NCBI RefSeq assembly: GCF_036884655.1
Contig: NC_088356.1
Location: 12,975,001 to 13,039,000, forward strand
Direction: 5' to 3'
DNA: 64,000 nt
Origin: Musa acuminata AAA Group
Taxonomy: Eukaryota; Streptophyta; Magnoliopsida; Zingiberales; Musaceae
In this document: piece after piece, positions 10,043 through 22,181 of the stretch
Layout: each line of letters begins with the position of its first letter
Position numbering within the stretch: the first letter of the stretch is position 1
Translations under genes and position numbers: made by a program
The notes under the pieces: model-generated
Database searches by the model: none
What the model was told of the DNA's origin: nothing
What the model saw: only the letters and a program-made list of their open reading frames with translations

Positions 10043-12444
10043 ATCTCCCCCTTTTTGATGATGACAACCACTTGATGACGGAGTTAACCTTAACTCCGGG
10101 AGTTTAAACAAACTCCCCCTATCAATATGCCATATTGATAGAACCTTGAATTCAAACTGAATTCAAGTCATTGCAATATTCATCATGAATACTTGCAACA
10201 CATCATCATGAACATATGCATAAACTTATGCATATCATGTCATCAACATACTTCTCCCCCTTTGTCATCAACAAAAAGGAGAAGTACAATTATTCTTTGT
10301 GTTTTTAATATAAGTTCAACTCATTGCATGAAAAACATAATATCAAGTTTTATCATCATGCAGTTTTGAAGCTAGAAAATTTAGCAAGTATTGCATCATG
10401 CTTAGGACATTCAAGCTATCAAGTTTTAGATATGCAAGTTTTATAGCATACAAGATAGCACTTTTGGTAATGTTCAAGATAGCAAGTTCTACATCATGCA
10501 AGCTAGCAAAATATTTGAAAAAGTGATCAAGTTTTGCAACATACAAGCTAGCAAAAATGTCAAACTAGCAAGAGATAATGTTTTACATGAGGCAAGCAAA
10601 CAATTTGGCAAATGTTACATTTGCATCTTCTCTTTTGAGAAGTACAATTTTTGCTTTCATCTTGAATTGTGCAAGCTAGTTAGTTTGCCTCTTTTCATGA
10701 TGTCCACGCTAGAAATTCTTGCTCCCCTTTGTCATTGTCAAAAAGAAGGAAAAGACCCTTATATCAATTTTCATATTATGACAAAGGTAAGTATCATTCT
10801 TATTTGTGCATCATTATATATTCAAATTAAAACATACACAATTTCAATAACCTTATTTTTCATGCACGATACCGAAAAATAAATCAATCATCATTAATAA
10901 GCATATCATACATGATACTCAAACATTAAAATTTTCAAGCATTTATCAACATGTTGATCATGATACCAAACATTCATCATTTAAAACATTTCAATCATTG
11001 TTTCACTCATCACTATAACTCATCATGCACAAAATGTAAAATCATCTACCATGATATAAACATTTATTTTCAAAATGTTTATCACTATTTTCATATATGA
11101 TAATAAAGTATTCATGATACATATATCATCACAATACAAAGCAATTGCATGCATAATTTCAAATTATAAATATTTCAAATCATGAAGATATTAACTTGTC
11201 AAATTTCATCCGATCATTCATGATTATAACTTTTCATTTGTATACATTAAAATAATATCAAGAGTATTTCATGCATAATTTTAATCACCACATAAGGAAT
11301 ATCAAGAGGAAAGTAATTGGGTGATGTGATAAACATTTCATGAATGCAAGGAATTGTATAAAAATCATATCATGAAATATTAGAACATATGAATACCAAA
11401 ATGCATGATTTCTTTTTGAAAAACTTACTCATAAATAATCAAAAGAAAATCTTAGAAGTTCGATTAATGAAAAAATCTTGATTCATAATAAATCTTAATT
11501 TGTAAATATCACGGAATCAAGATCATGATTTTGAATAAAACTCATTCAAATTCAAATCATCCAAATCATCAAAATCTCAACATTTCTTTCAAGAGATTCA
11601 AAATGGCATAGATAGTTTTATTGGTCTCTTAGGTAGAAATCAATAAGATAGAGGATTACATTTCATTTTTATAAATTTCTATTCATGTGATTTGCTTCTT
11701 ATGAGCATGCCTTAGTCTTTATATACCAAATCAATATAAGCATTAAAGTTCAAGATGTAAAGGCAAAATCTTATAAGACAACTCATTTATAACATATTCA
11801 TCATGTTTATTTTCATGAGATTCATAAGATTGGTAAAATAAATTCATTAATCTCAATAGAATAGAAAATTCATTTCCATTTCATACAATTGATTTCATGT
11901 GAGAGTGTTCAAGTCTTTTTTTGAAAACATTGTATCATCATTTAAAGTCAAAACATAAGTTTCGTCATAAAGCCGTCAAGACCAAACACATCAAAAATAA
12001 AACATCATGATATCACATCTATCATCAAAAGACTTTCAAGAAATTCATACATAGATGTACATGCACTATGTCATCTTAATATGTCATGAGAATATCATCT
12101 GAATTCGTCATAAAAATGATTAAACCAAAAATATGTTAATCCAAAATGAGAGTATCAAATCAACATTTACTTCAAAAACTCATGCATGACATAAAATCAT
12201 CAAAGTACACATGGAGTAATCCTAAGCATTATCACATATCATATAACTATAATCCATAATGTTGCATACATCATTCAACATTTCAAAACATAACATGCAT
12301 GAAACCTTAGCAATATACTTTTCATTGATCAAAATTTTAATTTTTTCAAAGATGCTAAAAAAGAAAAACATGATATAATTTTTGAAAAATAATTTTTTTT
12401 TATTTCCTATTCCTACTATCTAAATTAAGAACTCATGAAAAACT
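10043..12444 (-). other. AT-rich non-coding interior of the LARD-like element
   Basis: About 2.4 kb with no recognisable coding region. Short open frames such as 10496-10882 have no known motifs. On the minus strand the piece next to the LTR reads GATGACAACC... reversed into a purine run (AAAAAGGGGGAGAT at about 10059-10043), the likely polypurine tract. Two similar CTCCCCCTTT/CTCCCCTTT boxes recur at about 10253 and 10721. The words ATCATG and CAAGCTAGCAA are frequent, so the piece looks internally repetitive. Confidence 0.7.
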
Positions 12445-13410
12445 TCAAGTAATTTCAAAATAATTCAAGAGAGTTGAGTTACTTACCTTGTAGTCGAAGC
12501 CCGTCAAAGCCCAATTCGTCGTTTCACCTTTGGAAGTTCTTGATTCATCCTTGGGTGCCTTCCTTTTCTTTGGCCTCTTCCTCCATTCAAGTTCATTATT
12601 TATTTTAGATTTTTGTTTAATAAACTTATTAATATTTAGTGTTCGAAGTTCAAGTTCATCATTGTCCTCATCACTTGAGTCATCGCTCAAGTGGTATTCA
12701 TTTGTCCGGAGTTCCAAATCCTTCCTATTCTTTGGAAGGTGGTTCAAGTGTTCATTGTGTTCATCATGTGCATTGCGCACAATTTCATATGTCATCAATG
12801 AGCCGATAAGTTCTTCAAGTGGAAAAATATTTAAATCTTTTGTTTCTTATATTGTCGTTACTTTTGATTCCCAAGCTTTAGAAAGTGATCGTAAAACTTT
12901 ACTAACAAGTTCAAAATTTGAGAAACATTTGCCAAGAGCTTGTAAACCGTTGACGACATCCGTAAAACGGGTGTACATGTCAACAATGGTTTCGCTCGGC
13001 TTCATTCGAAAAAGCTCGAAATCATGTATTAAAATGTTAACTTTCGAGTCTTTGACTCTACTAGTTCCCTCGTGCGTGATTTCAAGTATTCGCTAAATAT
13101 CAAAAGCCGTTTCGCACGTTGAAATCCGATTGAACTCATTTTTATCCAAAGCACAAAATAAGGCATTCATAGCCTTTGCGTTTAAAGAAAACATCTTCTT
13201 CTCCAAATCATTCCAATGGTTCATTGGAAGAGAAGACATTTCAAATCCATTTTCAACTATGTGTCATAAATTCAAATCCAAAGAAAGTAAGAAAACTCTC
13301 ATTCGAGTTTTCCAATAAGTGTAGTCCGTCCCATTGAAAAAGGGAGGACAAATGAGAGAGTGACCCTCTTGAAAGCCGTAAAGAACCATTTCTATTTGGG
13401 TGTTAAACCA
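12445..13410 (-). pseudogene. SIRE-like gag of the LARD-like element, frame broken
   Basis: The N-terminal half (13388-13122) matches the gag fragment at 8132-8397. The middle (13090-12840) holds the SKVNILIHDFELFRMKPSET-like block. The C-terminal part at 12798-12445 has an acidic and serine-rich stretch (HLSDDSSDEDNDELELR) followed by a basic one (KRPKKRKAPK). Stops near 13095 and 12848 break it. No zinc knuckle was seen, so even the gag is incomplete. Confidence 0.75.
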
Positions 13411-13425
13411 AGGTAGAAAAACGTG

Positions 13426-13437
13426 GCTCTGATACCA
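13426..13437 (-). other. Primer binding site (tRNA-Met) of the LARD-like element
   Basis: The plus strand reads GCTCTGATACCA, two bases from the LTR start at 13440. Confidence 0.85.
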
Positions 13438-13439
13438 AT

Positions 13440-15034
13440 TGTTAGGATCGGAGCGGCACTAAGAGGGGGGGGGTGAATTAGTGCAGCGGATTAAAACTTC
13501 GGTTTCGACAAATCTTTCGTACGATAAGAATGGAACTTGAAAAGCTAAACTTGAAAGCGTATTCTTAAAGTTGTGCAGCAAAGGTAATAAGGAACTAAAG
13601 CATGTAAGAAGGTTTGCAGTAATGTAAATAGCAATAATGAAATGCAAACCAGAGATTACGTCGATTTTAGAGTGGTTCGGTCAAATGACCTACATCCACT
13701 TGCGAGGCCCCTCTTTGATGAGGCTCCCACCTTCCACTAGCAAATCTCTTGAAATGGAAGGGCAAATACCCCTCTTACAACCTTTTACAAGCAGTTCAAC
13801 CTCTTACAAATTTTCAGCAAGAAAGAATGAGGAGAACTCTAGCAAATTGAAAACAAGAAAGGCAAAGACTCTTCTAAGACTTTTCTCTCAATCACTTGCT
13901 GCACAAAAGTTGTATTCTCAGCTGAGACTTGAGGGGTATTTATAGGCCTCAAGAGGATTCAAATTTGGGCTCCAAAAATTTGAATTCTCTTATGTTCCCG
14001 ATGCTGGCGGTGCCACCGCCCAGCGCTCGGGTGCTGGACGGTGCAACCGCCCAGCCCAGGAGGTGTCACCGCCCAGCTCTCGGGTGCTGGGCGGTGCCAC
14101 CGCCTAGCCTAGGCGGTGCCACCGCCTAAGCCAAATCATCTCACTGGTTGGGCTCCAAACTTGGCCCAAACCAGTCCGAACTCGGGCCCAATTGGCCCCT
14201 ACTTGGGTTATAGGTTTAACACCTCATCCTAACCCTAATTAACGTGCTAACTACGAATTTAAAGACATTTTCTAAGCTATTACAAAGTCCGTAAGTCAAG
14301 ACTTCTTCCGGCGAGCTTCCGGCGAACTTCCGATGGTCTTCCGATAAACTCTCGAAAACCATTCTGCGGACTCCCAACAAGCTCCTAGACTTCACGATTT
14401 GATCTTGGCGAGTTCCAACGAGCTTCTTCGGCAAGCTCCGATCTTTCTCGGTGAGCTCCGCGAACTTCCAACGAACCTTCCGACGAGCTTCCGAAAAACC
14501 CTTCGGCAAGCTCCCTACTCATTCTCGGCTAGTTCCGGCAACATTCCCGACGAACCTTCGGACTTCCGTCGAACTCTCGAACTCCCAACGAATCCTTCGC
14601 GCTTGACTCCGACACTTTGTTTTGCTTTATGTCTTCATCGTTATCGTAGTTAATCCTGCACACACAAGCTAAAACTCTACTCCGATCTAGACAATTATTA
14701 CAACGCGAATTGACATTCTGTTGCCCGGCACGTCATTGGTTGGCGCTTCGTCCGATTCTTCAGTGCATCGTCCTCTCTTGCGGCTTGTTGTCCAATCGGC
14801 GATTGACCTCCGCAACCCCGATATCCTTGGCGCAATTTCGCTCTCCTTGGCCCGATGCCCGACGTTCGAAGCATTCAGCCATCCAATATCCTGACGTGAT
14901 CTCTTCCGGCGTAATGTCAATTCCTCCTGCGTCAACTGTCTAAACCTGATCGAGTAGACCTGCATCGCTCAAAATGCAGTTTAAATCATAAACACATATC
15001 AAGTGGTTTCATCATCAAAATACGAGATTCAACA
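13440..15034 (-). repeat. 5' LTR (right copy) of the LARD-like element
   Basis: 1595 bp, with intact TGTT...AACA ends. It matches 8448-10042 closely. The GC hairpin block at about 14005-14130 lacks one unit present in the other copy and has one extra at its far side, so the two arrays have changed since insertion. Confidence 0.87.
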
Positions 15035-15427
15035 GATCTTAGATAAATAACTACAAGGCATGAATCTTTTATCTGGCATGTCATTGGTTCATCCAGTGCT
15101 TCGTTCGATCTTTCAACGCATCGTCCTCTCCTTCGGCATATTGCCCAATTGGCATATTGACTCCCGCAACTTTCGATCTCCTTAGCGCAATGTCTGATCC
15201 TTCGGCACGATGCTCAAATTCACGACACAAAGCCTTCTGTTGACAAATCGACTAATCTACTAGCCCGATGTCCAATCTTCTGACATGTTCACTCTAGCCC
15301 AACATTTGATTCCTTATGCTTTAATCAATTTACTACTCCTTAATCGAAGCTAGTCCGACATCACTCAAAACACAGATTAGATCACAAACTCATCAATTTA
15401 TTTTATTATCAAAATCCAAGATTCAAC
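15035..15427 (-). repeat. SIRE-like LTR fragment
   Basis: About 390 bp resembling the right part of the neighbouring LTRs (GGCATGTCATTGGTTCATCC, GCATCGTCCTCTCCTTCGGC), ending ATCCAAGATTCAACA. It is more diverged than the 1595-bp pair, so it is older. Confidence 0.65.
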
Positions 15428-15969
15428 ACCACCGCCCAGACCCCCTCGGAGGTCGAGCCTCAAGCGATTCCACTACCCAGTTTAGGTGGTGCCACTACTT
15501 GATGTGGCTCAAAGTGGCTGAATGGGCCATCTAACCAGCCCAATTCAGCCCGGTTATAAGCCTAGTTGGCCCATAATTAAGTTAGTGGAATTTCTCCCAA
15601 AACTAACTCAAATTAAGGTCATAACTACGATAGTTAAGGCATAAATAATTATGATACAAGTAATTTAAGTTATTCGACACATCAATTGTTCATCCAAACT
15701 CCTGATGAAACTTCCGACGTACTCCCGATGATCTTTCGGCAAGCTTTCAATGAACTCCCGATGAGCTTCCGATGTATCATCTGAACCTTTGGCATATCCC
15801 ATGATTCTTTCGGCTTGATGCTTGATCTTTGACTCCAGCCTAACATTCGATTCTTCTTTAATTATTTTGCCTTTTCACGATCGTAATTAGTCCAGCATCA
15901 TTTTTTTCAACACATGAATTAGATCATTAATTTATTAATTGATTTTATTATCAAAATTCGAAATTCAAC
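15428..15969 (-). repeat. Second SIRE-like LTR fragment
   Basis: It starts in a degraded GC-hairpin block (CACCGCCCAGACC), contains the CTTCCGATG-type words and ends TTCGAAATTCAAC at about 15969. It abuts an older plus-strand copia tail. Confidence 0.6.
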
Positions 15970-15974
15970 TACAA

Positions 15975-16094
15975 AAAGTGTCAATTGAGAATCTGAGCAC
16001 CACTATGATCATTGTTGATCTATTTACTAAGTCTTTACTATATAAAAGATTCAAAGAATATGTTCTTAGAATGAGACTTGTGAGCAGGCAATAA
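15975..16094 (+). pseudogene. C-terminal tail of an old Ty1/copia polyprotein
   Basis: The plus strand reads KVSIENLSTTMIIVDLFTKS followed by KRFKEYVLRMRLVSRQ and a stop at 16092-16094. This matches the end of copia RNase H regions, where the family has a DPLTK box and a closing FKEHV..MGL motif. Here D-L-F-T-K replaces DPLTK. Only this end survives; the rest was cut off by the LTR fragment to the left. It is in the opposite direction to the SIRE-like elements. Confidence 0.7.
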
Positions 16095-16780
16095 AAGATA
16101 CAATGATGTATGTTTAAATGGATGCTATTATTGACATTTCTCTTGCATAATTAAAGTTATTTGTTTCTGCTATCCTATTTATATTTATATTTATGCATAT
16201 TATAGTTAAATGTAATAAGTAGATTATCTTGACAAGATAAATTACATGGGTCACTATGAACTATATAAGGAAAGATTAATAATATTATGGTATATAGAAG
16301 GAAGTATAAAATTGATGATATACAAGAACTATGATTCGTATTGATAGTTGAACTTAATATATTATTATTATGCTTATTAAATTTATTGACTTATTTTAAA
16401 ATTCATAGTCATGTATAAAATGCTTTTCAATTTTTTTTTTTGGAATCCAATTAGGTAAAATTATTTTTAAACAAATTTTATTTTATTTATTTTAATTTTA
16501 AATATATTTTATATCTTATCAATTAATGGGTCAAGCAGTAAAATGTTAGATTATGTAGTCATTTATGATTAGACAAGATATATAATAGAATTAATTGAAT
16601 TTTTTGTCATAGAGAATCAGTTGAGAGATTACGAATTCATAGTGGTCTTGTGAAAAGATAGGAAGAAAAGAATATCTATTTTCAGATAGCATCGAAAGAT
16701 ACGTATCGTAAATCTAATTTAATATTATTTAATTTTAATCTTAATATAAAATTTTTTTCGCATTAGCATAATTTTATACT
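16095..16780. other. AT-rich stretch, possibly a decayed copia 3' LTR
   Basis: Very AT-rich, no gene. Its position just after a copia stop codon suggests an old 3' LTR, but no partner LTR is present to test this. Confidence 0.35.
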
Positions 16781-18740
16781 AACAATAACATCAAACCTCC
16801 GAGTGTCCGCTACGCTCCACCTACGTACCCTTCCTGCGTTTGATCCTTCCGCGATATAGGCAGAGTACGCCACACCCGCTTACTTACCTACGGTTGCTTT
16901 CATCCAAACACGTGTTCTAACAATTGGCATCGGAAGAACGTAGAGAGAGACAGAGGGAAGTGTAGTAGCTTCGACCAGTCTTAATCATCGCTATCTCATG
17001 TCAAATAATATCTCGCTATAGGAATAAGCTGAAGCGGGTTTGAGTTGTTTGCGATGAAGGTCGCTAATGATACAGCTGGCAGCTGCTGCCTTCGAATTTA
17101 TTTGGATTAATCAAAGGCAAATATCAGAGTGATCTGACAGGCCGGTGGTTGAATATCTCAATCCGCCAGCATGATGATGGTGTAAATGGTTTGGGCCTTT
17201 AGATTCACGTGTGATGGGCACCCGTGCAACAGCCCAACCGGCAGTTTGGAAGCGCCCAGCTACGTACATGATCGGCCTGCCACAGAAACCCAACCTTTGG
17301 ATCCATGCAACGCGATGAGATTGAAAATGTGGAGATGCCTGTGCATAAACTTGTCATAAAAAGACAGACGTCTACTGATGGAGAAACAGCAAGTGCAACA
17401 GGAACACGAGCAAACGAGACATCAGACAGACCATAGACATACATCTCATCCATCAGAGAGATGTCGATGTACCTTGGAGGAGCATGCATTATTTCCAAGC
17501 ATCGACCGTGCGAGGATGCTAGCCAACTCATTCCTCCGACGGCTGCTGCTTTTCTTCTTTTCCCTGTGGATATGAAATAAGTGAAATGAATGAAATAACG
17601 CTGGTCGATGCAGAAGACTTCCGCCACTCGTCGTTGTGGGCTCATCCTTTTGCCGCACTCGGCACCGTCCGAGGCCCATATACCCGTCTAAAACCGAGGC
17701 GATACCGGGACAAAGGAACAATTATTTGACTCTCCTTAAGGAAGGGCCATGTGACGAGGGATCTCTCGCTTTAAGATGATCGCCTGATCTGGAGAGGCGA
17801 CCAAGCGACGATGACTTTCTCTGGCTTCGGCGTGGCGAGTGAGGAGAAGAAGCAAATGCACAACGCGAGAAAAGGGGGGGGAATGTGAGTAAATTGGACA
17901 TGAAAGCGTGATGCTGCTTCTCTTCTTCACATGCGAATAAGAGCGAGTCATGTTCTGTCGCTTATTTCTGTTTTATTGGGTTGAAACGTTGATCGGACGA
18001 AGAAGCAGCTGCCCCCAGTGATGGTCTGAGCTTGCAGTTCCGTCAGGAAATCAATGAACAGCCTCAGACTCGTCGTGCATGGTGCATCCGCGACGGATGC
18101 ACAGACAAATAAGCAAACAAAGTCGTGGGTCTGCAAAGGCGTTAACTGAGCTCTAGGGAAAGCTTCGTATGTGTCTTTGCGTGGTAGCAGCAGAACGAAG
18201 AAGACGAGCCCACATGAAGGAGCCGGATTGATCGGTCGACAATGGCCGTATTGTTTTGGTGGGTCAGGCCAGATTGGATGCGAAAGACCATCTATTGACG
18301 ATCGATCAAGTGCGAAATGGAGAAGATTCAAATGGAACAATGAACGCATTCCGTCCAACGCAGTAGGAATATATGCACATAAAAGGTCAAGTCTCCGCTG
18401 TTGAATCGGGAGACGCCATTCGGGACCCATCTTGCTCACCGGGTGGGGTCCAACGTCCCGAGTTAGCATGACGGAGGGGTGGGTTCGTGCGGCGACCTTG
18501 TCATGGTCAGAGAGTGGCGGATGCGTCACGTTATGAAAAGAAAGCACCGTCTTGTCCTATGGATGGGTTCGAGTCGAACGTTTTGATTAGGACCCATACG
18601 GCTCCTCGGTCATCTCCCATTGGTCAACCAACAACGGCTCCCCGATTCTAACTGATGGTGTGGGCGAAAATGGAACCGAGAGGAGTACAAACGATTTTGA
18701 ATATTTCAACAAACATATTCGCAGTCCACTATAGTATTTA
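16781..18740. other. Intergenic region upstream of TSC10, no supported gene
   Basis: Base composition turns GC-richer after about 16800. Open frames on the minus strand (17205-17645, 17948-18547) show no domain, and their residues look like chance translation. I see no gene here. It may hold distal promoter elements of TSC10. Confidence 0.5.
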
Positions 18741-18744
18741 TACT

Positions 18745-18752
18745 TATATATA
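18745..18752 (+). promoter_or_regulatory. TATA box candidate for TSC10
   Basis: TATATATA about 85 bases before the chosen start codon, in a locally AT-rich patch ahead of the GC-rich first exon. The spacing suits a transcription start near 18780. Confidence 0.5.
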
Positions 18753-18835
18753 CATCTGTACATAGTGAGCGCCCTATTCGCCCTCGCTCTCTCCATCAGA
18801 TCGGAGAGACCCAACGCCCAAGGCAAACATTTTCG

Positions 18836-20988
18836 ATGGCTCCGTCCCCGCTCCCTATTGCGTCTCCTCTCCTTCCCCTCTTGATGGCTCCCGTCGCCTT
18901 TGCCGCCGTCCTAGCCTTCATCGTCCGCCCACGCTCCGTGCGCATCCCCATCAAAGGCCGCCACGTCTTCATTTCCGGCGGCTCCAGCGGCATCGGCCTC
19001 GCTCTCGCCCGTCTCGCCGCCACCGAAGGCGCCCGCGTTTCCATCCTCGCCCGTAGCGCCGTCCGCCTCCAGGAAGCCCGCGACGCAATCCGCCTGGCTA
19101 CCGGCGTTGACGTCGCAATATTTAGCGCCGACGTCCGGGACGCCGACGCCGTCGCGAACGCGGTGGAGGAGGCCGGGCCCGTCGACGTGCTGGTGTGCAA
19201 CCACGGGGTATTCACGCCGCAGGAGCTCGAGAAGCAGGACCTCGAGGAGGTGCGGTTCATGGTGGAGATCAATCTCATGGGTATCTTCCACCTCATCAAG
19301 GCTGCACTACCCGCCATGAAACAGAGGGCCAAGGCCACGGGACTCCCTGCCTCCATCGCCATAATGTCCTCCCAGGCCGGTCAGGTACCGCCTTGAAATT
19401 GTTCGACCCTTGACCTTTCCTAAAGAACGTGCTTTTTTAGGTGGCCCTTTTCCTATTATATACCAGTCGCTTTTTTCACCAATCCTACCGATATGCTAAT
19501 TGTTCAATCTTTTGCCACCTCCATTCCTTGGCTGGCAGGGTTCAAAAATCCAAGTTTTGTTGAATTTGTTTACTAAACTACTTCATGTTTGATTAAGAAA
19601 GCGTTCCTTCATCCGGCAGTCGGGTTCTTGAACATGCTCTCGAGAAGCCCGACTGTGACTTTATTCCCGACCAAAATGGACAAGTGCCTTTAGCTTATAG
19701 CCGTCGTGATCTCCGCATTATGAGACCTCATTGCTTATTACAAGTGGTGGCTTCCGTGTTCTAGGTGGGGGTATATGGTTACACCGCCTACTCTGCTAGT
19801 AAATTCGCACTTCGTGGGTTGGCAGAGGCTCTGCAGCATGAGGTCATCGCCCACAACATTCATGTGTCAATGATATTTCCTCCAGACACGGATACTCCAG
19901 GTTTTGCTGAAGGTAAGCAAACGTGCCTTGTGTCTCTTGTAATCTTTCTTTTACTCTTTGTTTCTTGGCTGTTAAAAGAGAGGTCTGTCTAACTAACGAA
20001 ACCACAAAGTCTCCTTCAATGATTTCCTGGCTTTGCTAGGTTTGAATCTGAACAACAAGGCTGGCAATCCACTTAACAAATTCGAAAGAGTATTAATTAA
20101 TTGGTTTTTCGGGCCATCAAACCTTCCCTGCACGACTTACCGGTTCCCTATGTCCTTCGTTTCTGGTCATTTCAAGCAAGGGGCTCGCTAGCTAGCTAGC
20201 TAGCTAGCTGGCTTCATCCCCTTTCTTGGTTGTAAAAGCAATCAATCCCTACTGTCAGCCGCTGTTCATCTCATAGAAAGTCTTTCCATCCTGGTGCAGA
20301 AGAAGAAATCATGTTTGCAATTTTCGAGGTAATCTCAGTTTCAGTTTCACCTAAGTTTGATTTATAGAGAGACGTCCATGAGCAAAATTATGTTCAGATA
20401 AAAGTAGCAGCAAAATGCACGGGAAGAACAAGTTTCCAGGTTCTGCTCGAGATTTATAAATCTTTACCTGTTTGGTTTTGCTTTTCTACTGCGTATGTAT
20501 GGTTTGAGCTATTCTTGGCTTTTTAGTGATCTTATGTCTTAATGCATGCACGTGCGTCGTCCTTCTGATTTAACTCATTTTACCGTCTGTTACCATCGCG
20601 ACAACATCATATAGAACATACATATTTGCTCTCAATCATTTTCCTAAAGCAAACTGTCATGATCACCAACACTTTGTTGCTGAGTACAGAGCACAAGAGG
20701 AGGCCGGACCTCACCAATATCATAGCAGGATCTTCGGGTGGTATGAAGGCTGATGATGTCGCTAAAAAAGCATTGAATGGCATCAAATCTTCAATGTTTA
20801 TCGTTCCCTGTAACTTCGAGGGAAGTATGCTGTCTATAGCTACGGCCGGTTTGTCCCCGCAGAGCTCATTTTTCACGGCATTAGCTGAGGTGCTTGGTGC
20901 TGGATTCATGCGCTTCATGGGATTATGTTTCCAATGGAATTGGTTCAGCCTCATAGAGAAGTGGCACTCCAAAAAGAAAAACATGTAA
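18836..20988 (+). CDS. TSC10: 3-ketodihydrosphinganine reductase (KDSR/TSC10), 3 exons, 331 aa
   Basis: Exons 18836-19384, 19765-19912 and 20690-20988 join into 996 nt including the TAA stop, with GT-AG junctions and matching phases (0, then 1). The protein is a short-chain dehydrogenase that reduces 3-ketodihydrosphingosine with NADPH, the second step of sphingolipid synthesis, at the endoplasmic reticulum. Visible features are an N-terminal hydrophobic segment (about residues 9-30), the nucleotide motif GGSSGIG (48-54), CNHG (121-124), a catalytic Ser in MSSQAG (177-182), and YSASK with Tyr192 and Lys196. [10 protein letters not shown] follows the active site. A hydrophobic C-terminal stretch ends in [12 protein letters not shown]. 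The length fits plant TSC10. Exon 1 is very GC-rich, as is common at monocot gene starts. The first ATG in the frame was chosen. Confidence 0.93.
20187..20209. repeat. GCTA microsatellite in TSC10 intron 2
   Basis: Five or more GCTA units in a row in the second intron. Likely polymorphic, no role inferred. Confidence 0.8.
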
Positions 20989-22181
20989 TAATGTGGTTCC
21001 TTTTTGGCAGGACAAATTTCATTTTCAGTCAGTATTATTCTACACAAATAAGCTGACTCCTTTCGAGTTGTGATGCCCATTAGAAAATGCTTTTAGGATT
21101 ACATCTCATGTGTTAATCATGATCAAATCCACTTATGGATTACTGCTGGTAAAGCTATCATTCATGTTTGGTTTCAGGCTCTATCACCCATCTCGGTTGC
21201 TTCTTTACTTACTAGCTCGGTTCATGTGGCAATCCGCTCATGTTTTTGAGTTCGCTTGGTACTTCGTTTCCCTGATGAAGTAGAAGTTGCTGTTGGATGG
21301 GTGCCCATAACGTGTCTTATTATATTCATCCACACATGTTGGAAGCCATGATGAGGTCCAGCTGAAATATATTTCAGAAACGATGGGCTGATTCTGTAAA
21401 TTTTCTGAAATGTGGCAATGGGCGTACTAAGGAGCAGGAGTATCTTAAATCGAACTTGTTGGGGCTGCTGCTGCTGCTGCTGCATTTGGACGATTCCAAG
21501 TTCGGGCAGTGTGCGAGTTACATTGTGCGGAAACCTTTATGTCGTGGAGTAACATCGCCTGGTGAGATATCGTGGTTGGTTGCCTTGGGGATTACTTTTC
21601 TTGGACAATCGTGGCGCCCGGAAACCGGTGTGTTCTACCGGAGACGACGTTGTCGAGGGAGACGACACGATGGTAATGCGCTTCATCGGATTGTGATTCA
21701 CTTGATCTACGGCACTTGGAAGAGCAGTAGAAAGAGTCCGGCTCGCTCCAGGGAAGAAGATAAGATGAGAATAAAAGGTCACCGTTTACTCTATCACGGG
21801 TGATACGCATCTTACAAACTCGGATAAGTTCCAAGTACCCAAAATTAGTGAGGTTGCAGAAACAATATTTACTGGGCTTGGTCTTTCCATGCAACTTCTG
21901 GGGATCACCCAGCGGTCTGCAGAGACGATGAGCTTGGAACCTCCGAAATCTCTTTTTCTGATAGTGGAATGCTCAACGGCCATCGAACAGATTGCTCGTC
22001 AGTCGCCACAGCCCAACCACCCTTAAGGAACCGGGTCAGTGATCCGGCCCAGTTATTCAGTGGTCTTCTGTTGTAAGCCTGGGCGGCCGACGACGAACCG
22101 ACGCTATCAAACTCAAGAGGCCAGAGCTGTTCTTCTTCCCCCCGGACGCCACCACTCTCTCCTCCTCCTCCTCTGCCTGCA
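20989..22181. other. Intergenic region between TSC10 and OTP51
   Basis: It holds the 3' end of TSC10, a CTG trinucleotide run at about 21464-21483 and the promoter side of OTP51. The open frame across the CTG run (21456-21803) has no known domain and is not called. Confidence 0.6.
22010..22051 (+). promoter_or_regulatory. Two site II-like motifs upstream of OTP51
   Basis: AGCCCA (22010-22015) and GGCCCA (22046-22051) are complements of TGGGCT and TGGGCC. Site II elements of this form bind TCP factors and are frequent in plant genes for organelle proteins. They lie 130-170 bases before the start codon. Function is inferred. Confidence 0.45.

Larger units (their letters stand above)
8448..15034 (-). 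mobile_element. Gag-only SIRE-related element (LARD-like), two 1595-bp LTRs
   Basis: On the minus strand it has a 5' LTR (15034-13440), a primer site (13437-13426), a gag pseudogene (13410-12445), about 2.4 kb of AT-rich non-coding DNA, a polypurine tract near 10064-10043 and a 3' LTR (10042-8448). There is no protease, integrase or reverse transcriptase, so it must depend on a full SIRE-like partner. The LTRs have equal length and are very similar by eye. No target duplication was found, because the left LTR is followed by another primer site and gag piece instead of host DNA. That fits an LTR-body-LTR-body chain made by recombination. Confidence 0.8.

Noticed and set aside
10496..10882. 128-residue open frame in the LARD-like body
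   Set aside because: AT-rich non-coding body, no motif, no relation to copia proteins.
17948..18547. 199-residue open frame on the minus strand
   Set aside because: No recognisable domain, no promoter or splice context; probably chance in GC-richer intergenic DNA.
18796..19362. Long open frames antisense to TSC10 exon 1
   Set aside because: Shadows of a GC-rich coding exon; no motif, while the plus strand shows a full dehydrogenase signature.
21456..21803. Open frame starting in a CTG run
   Set aside because: The leucine run comes from the microsatellite and the rest has no known motif.
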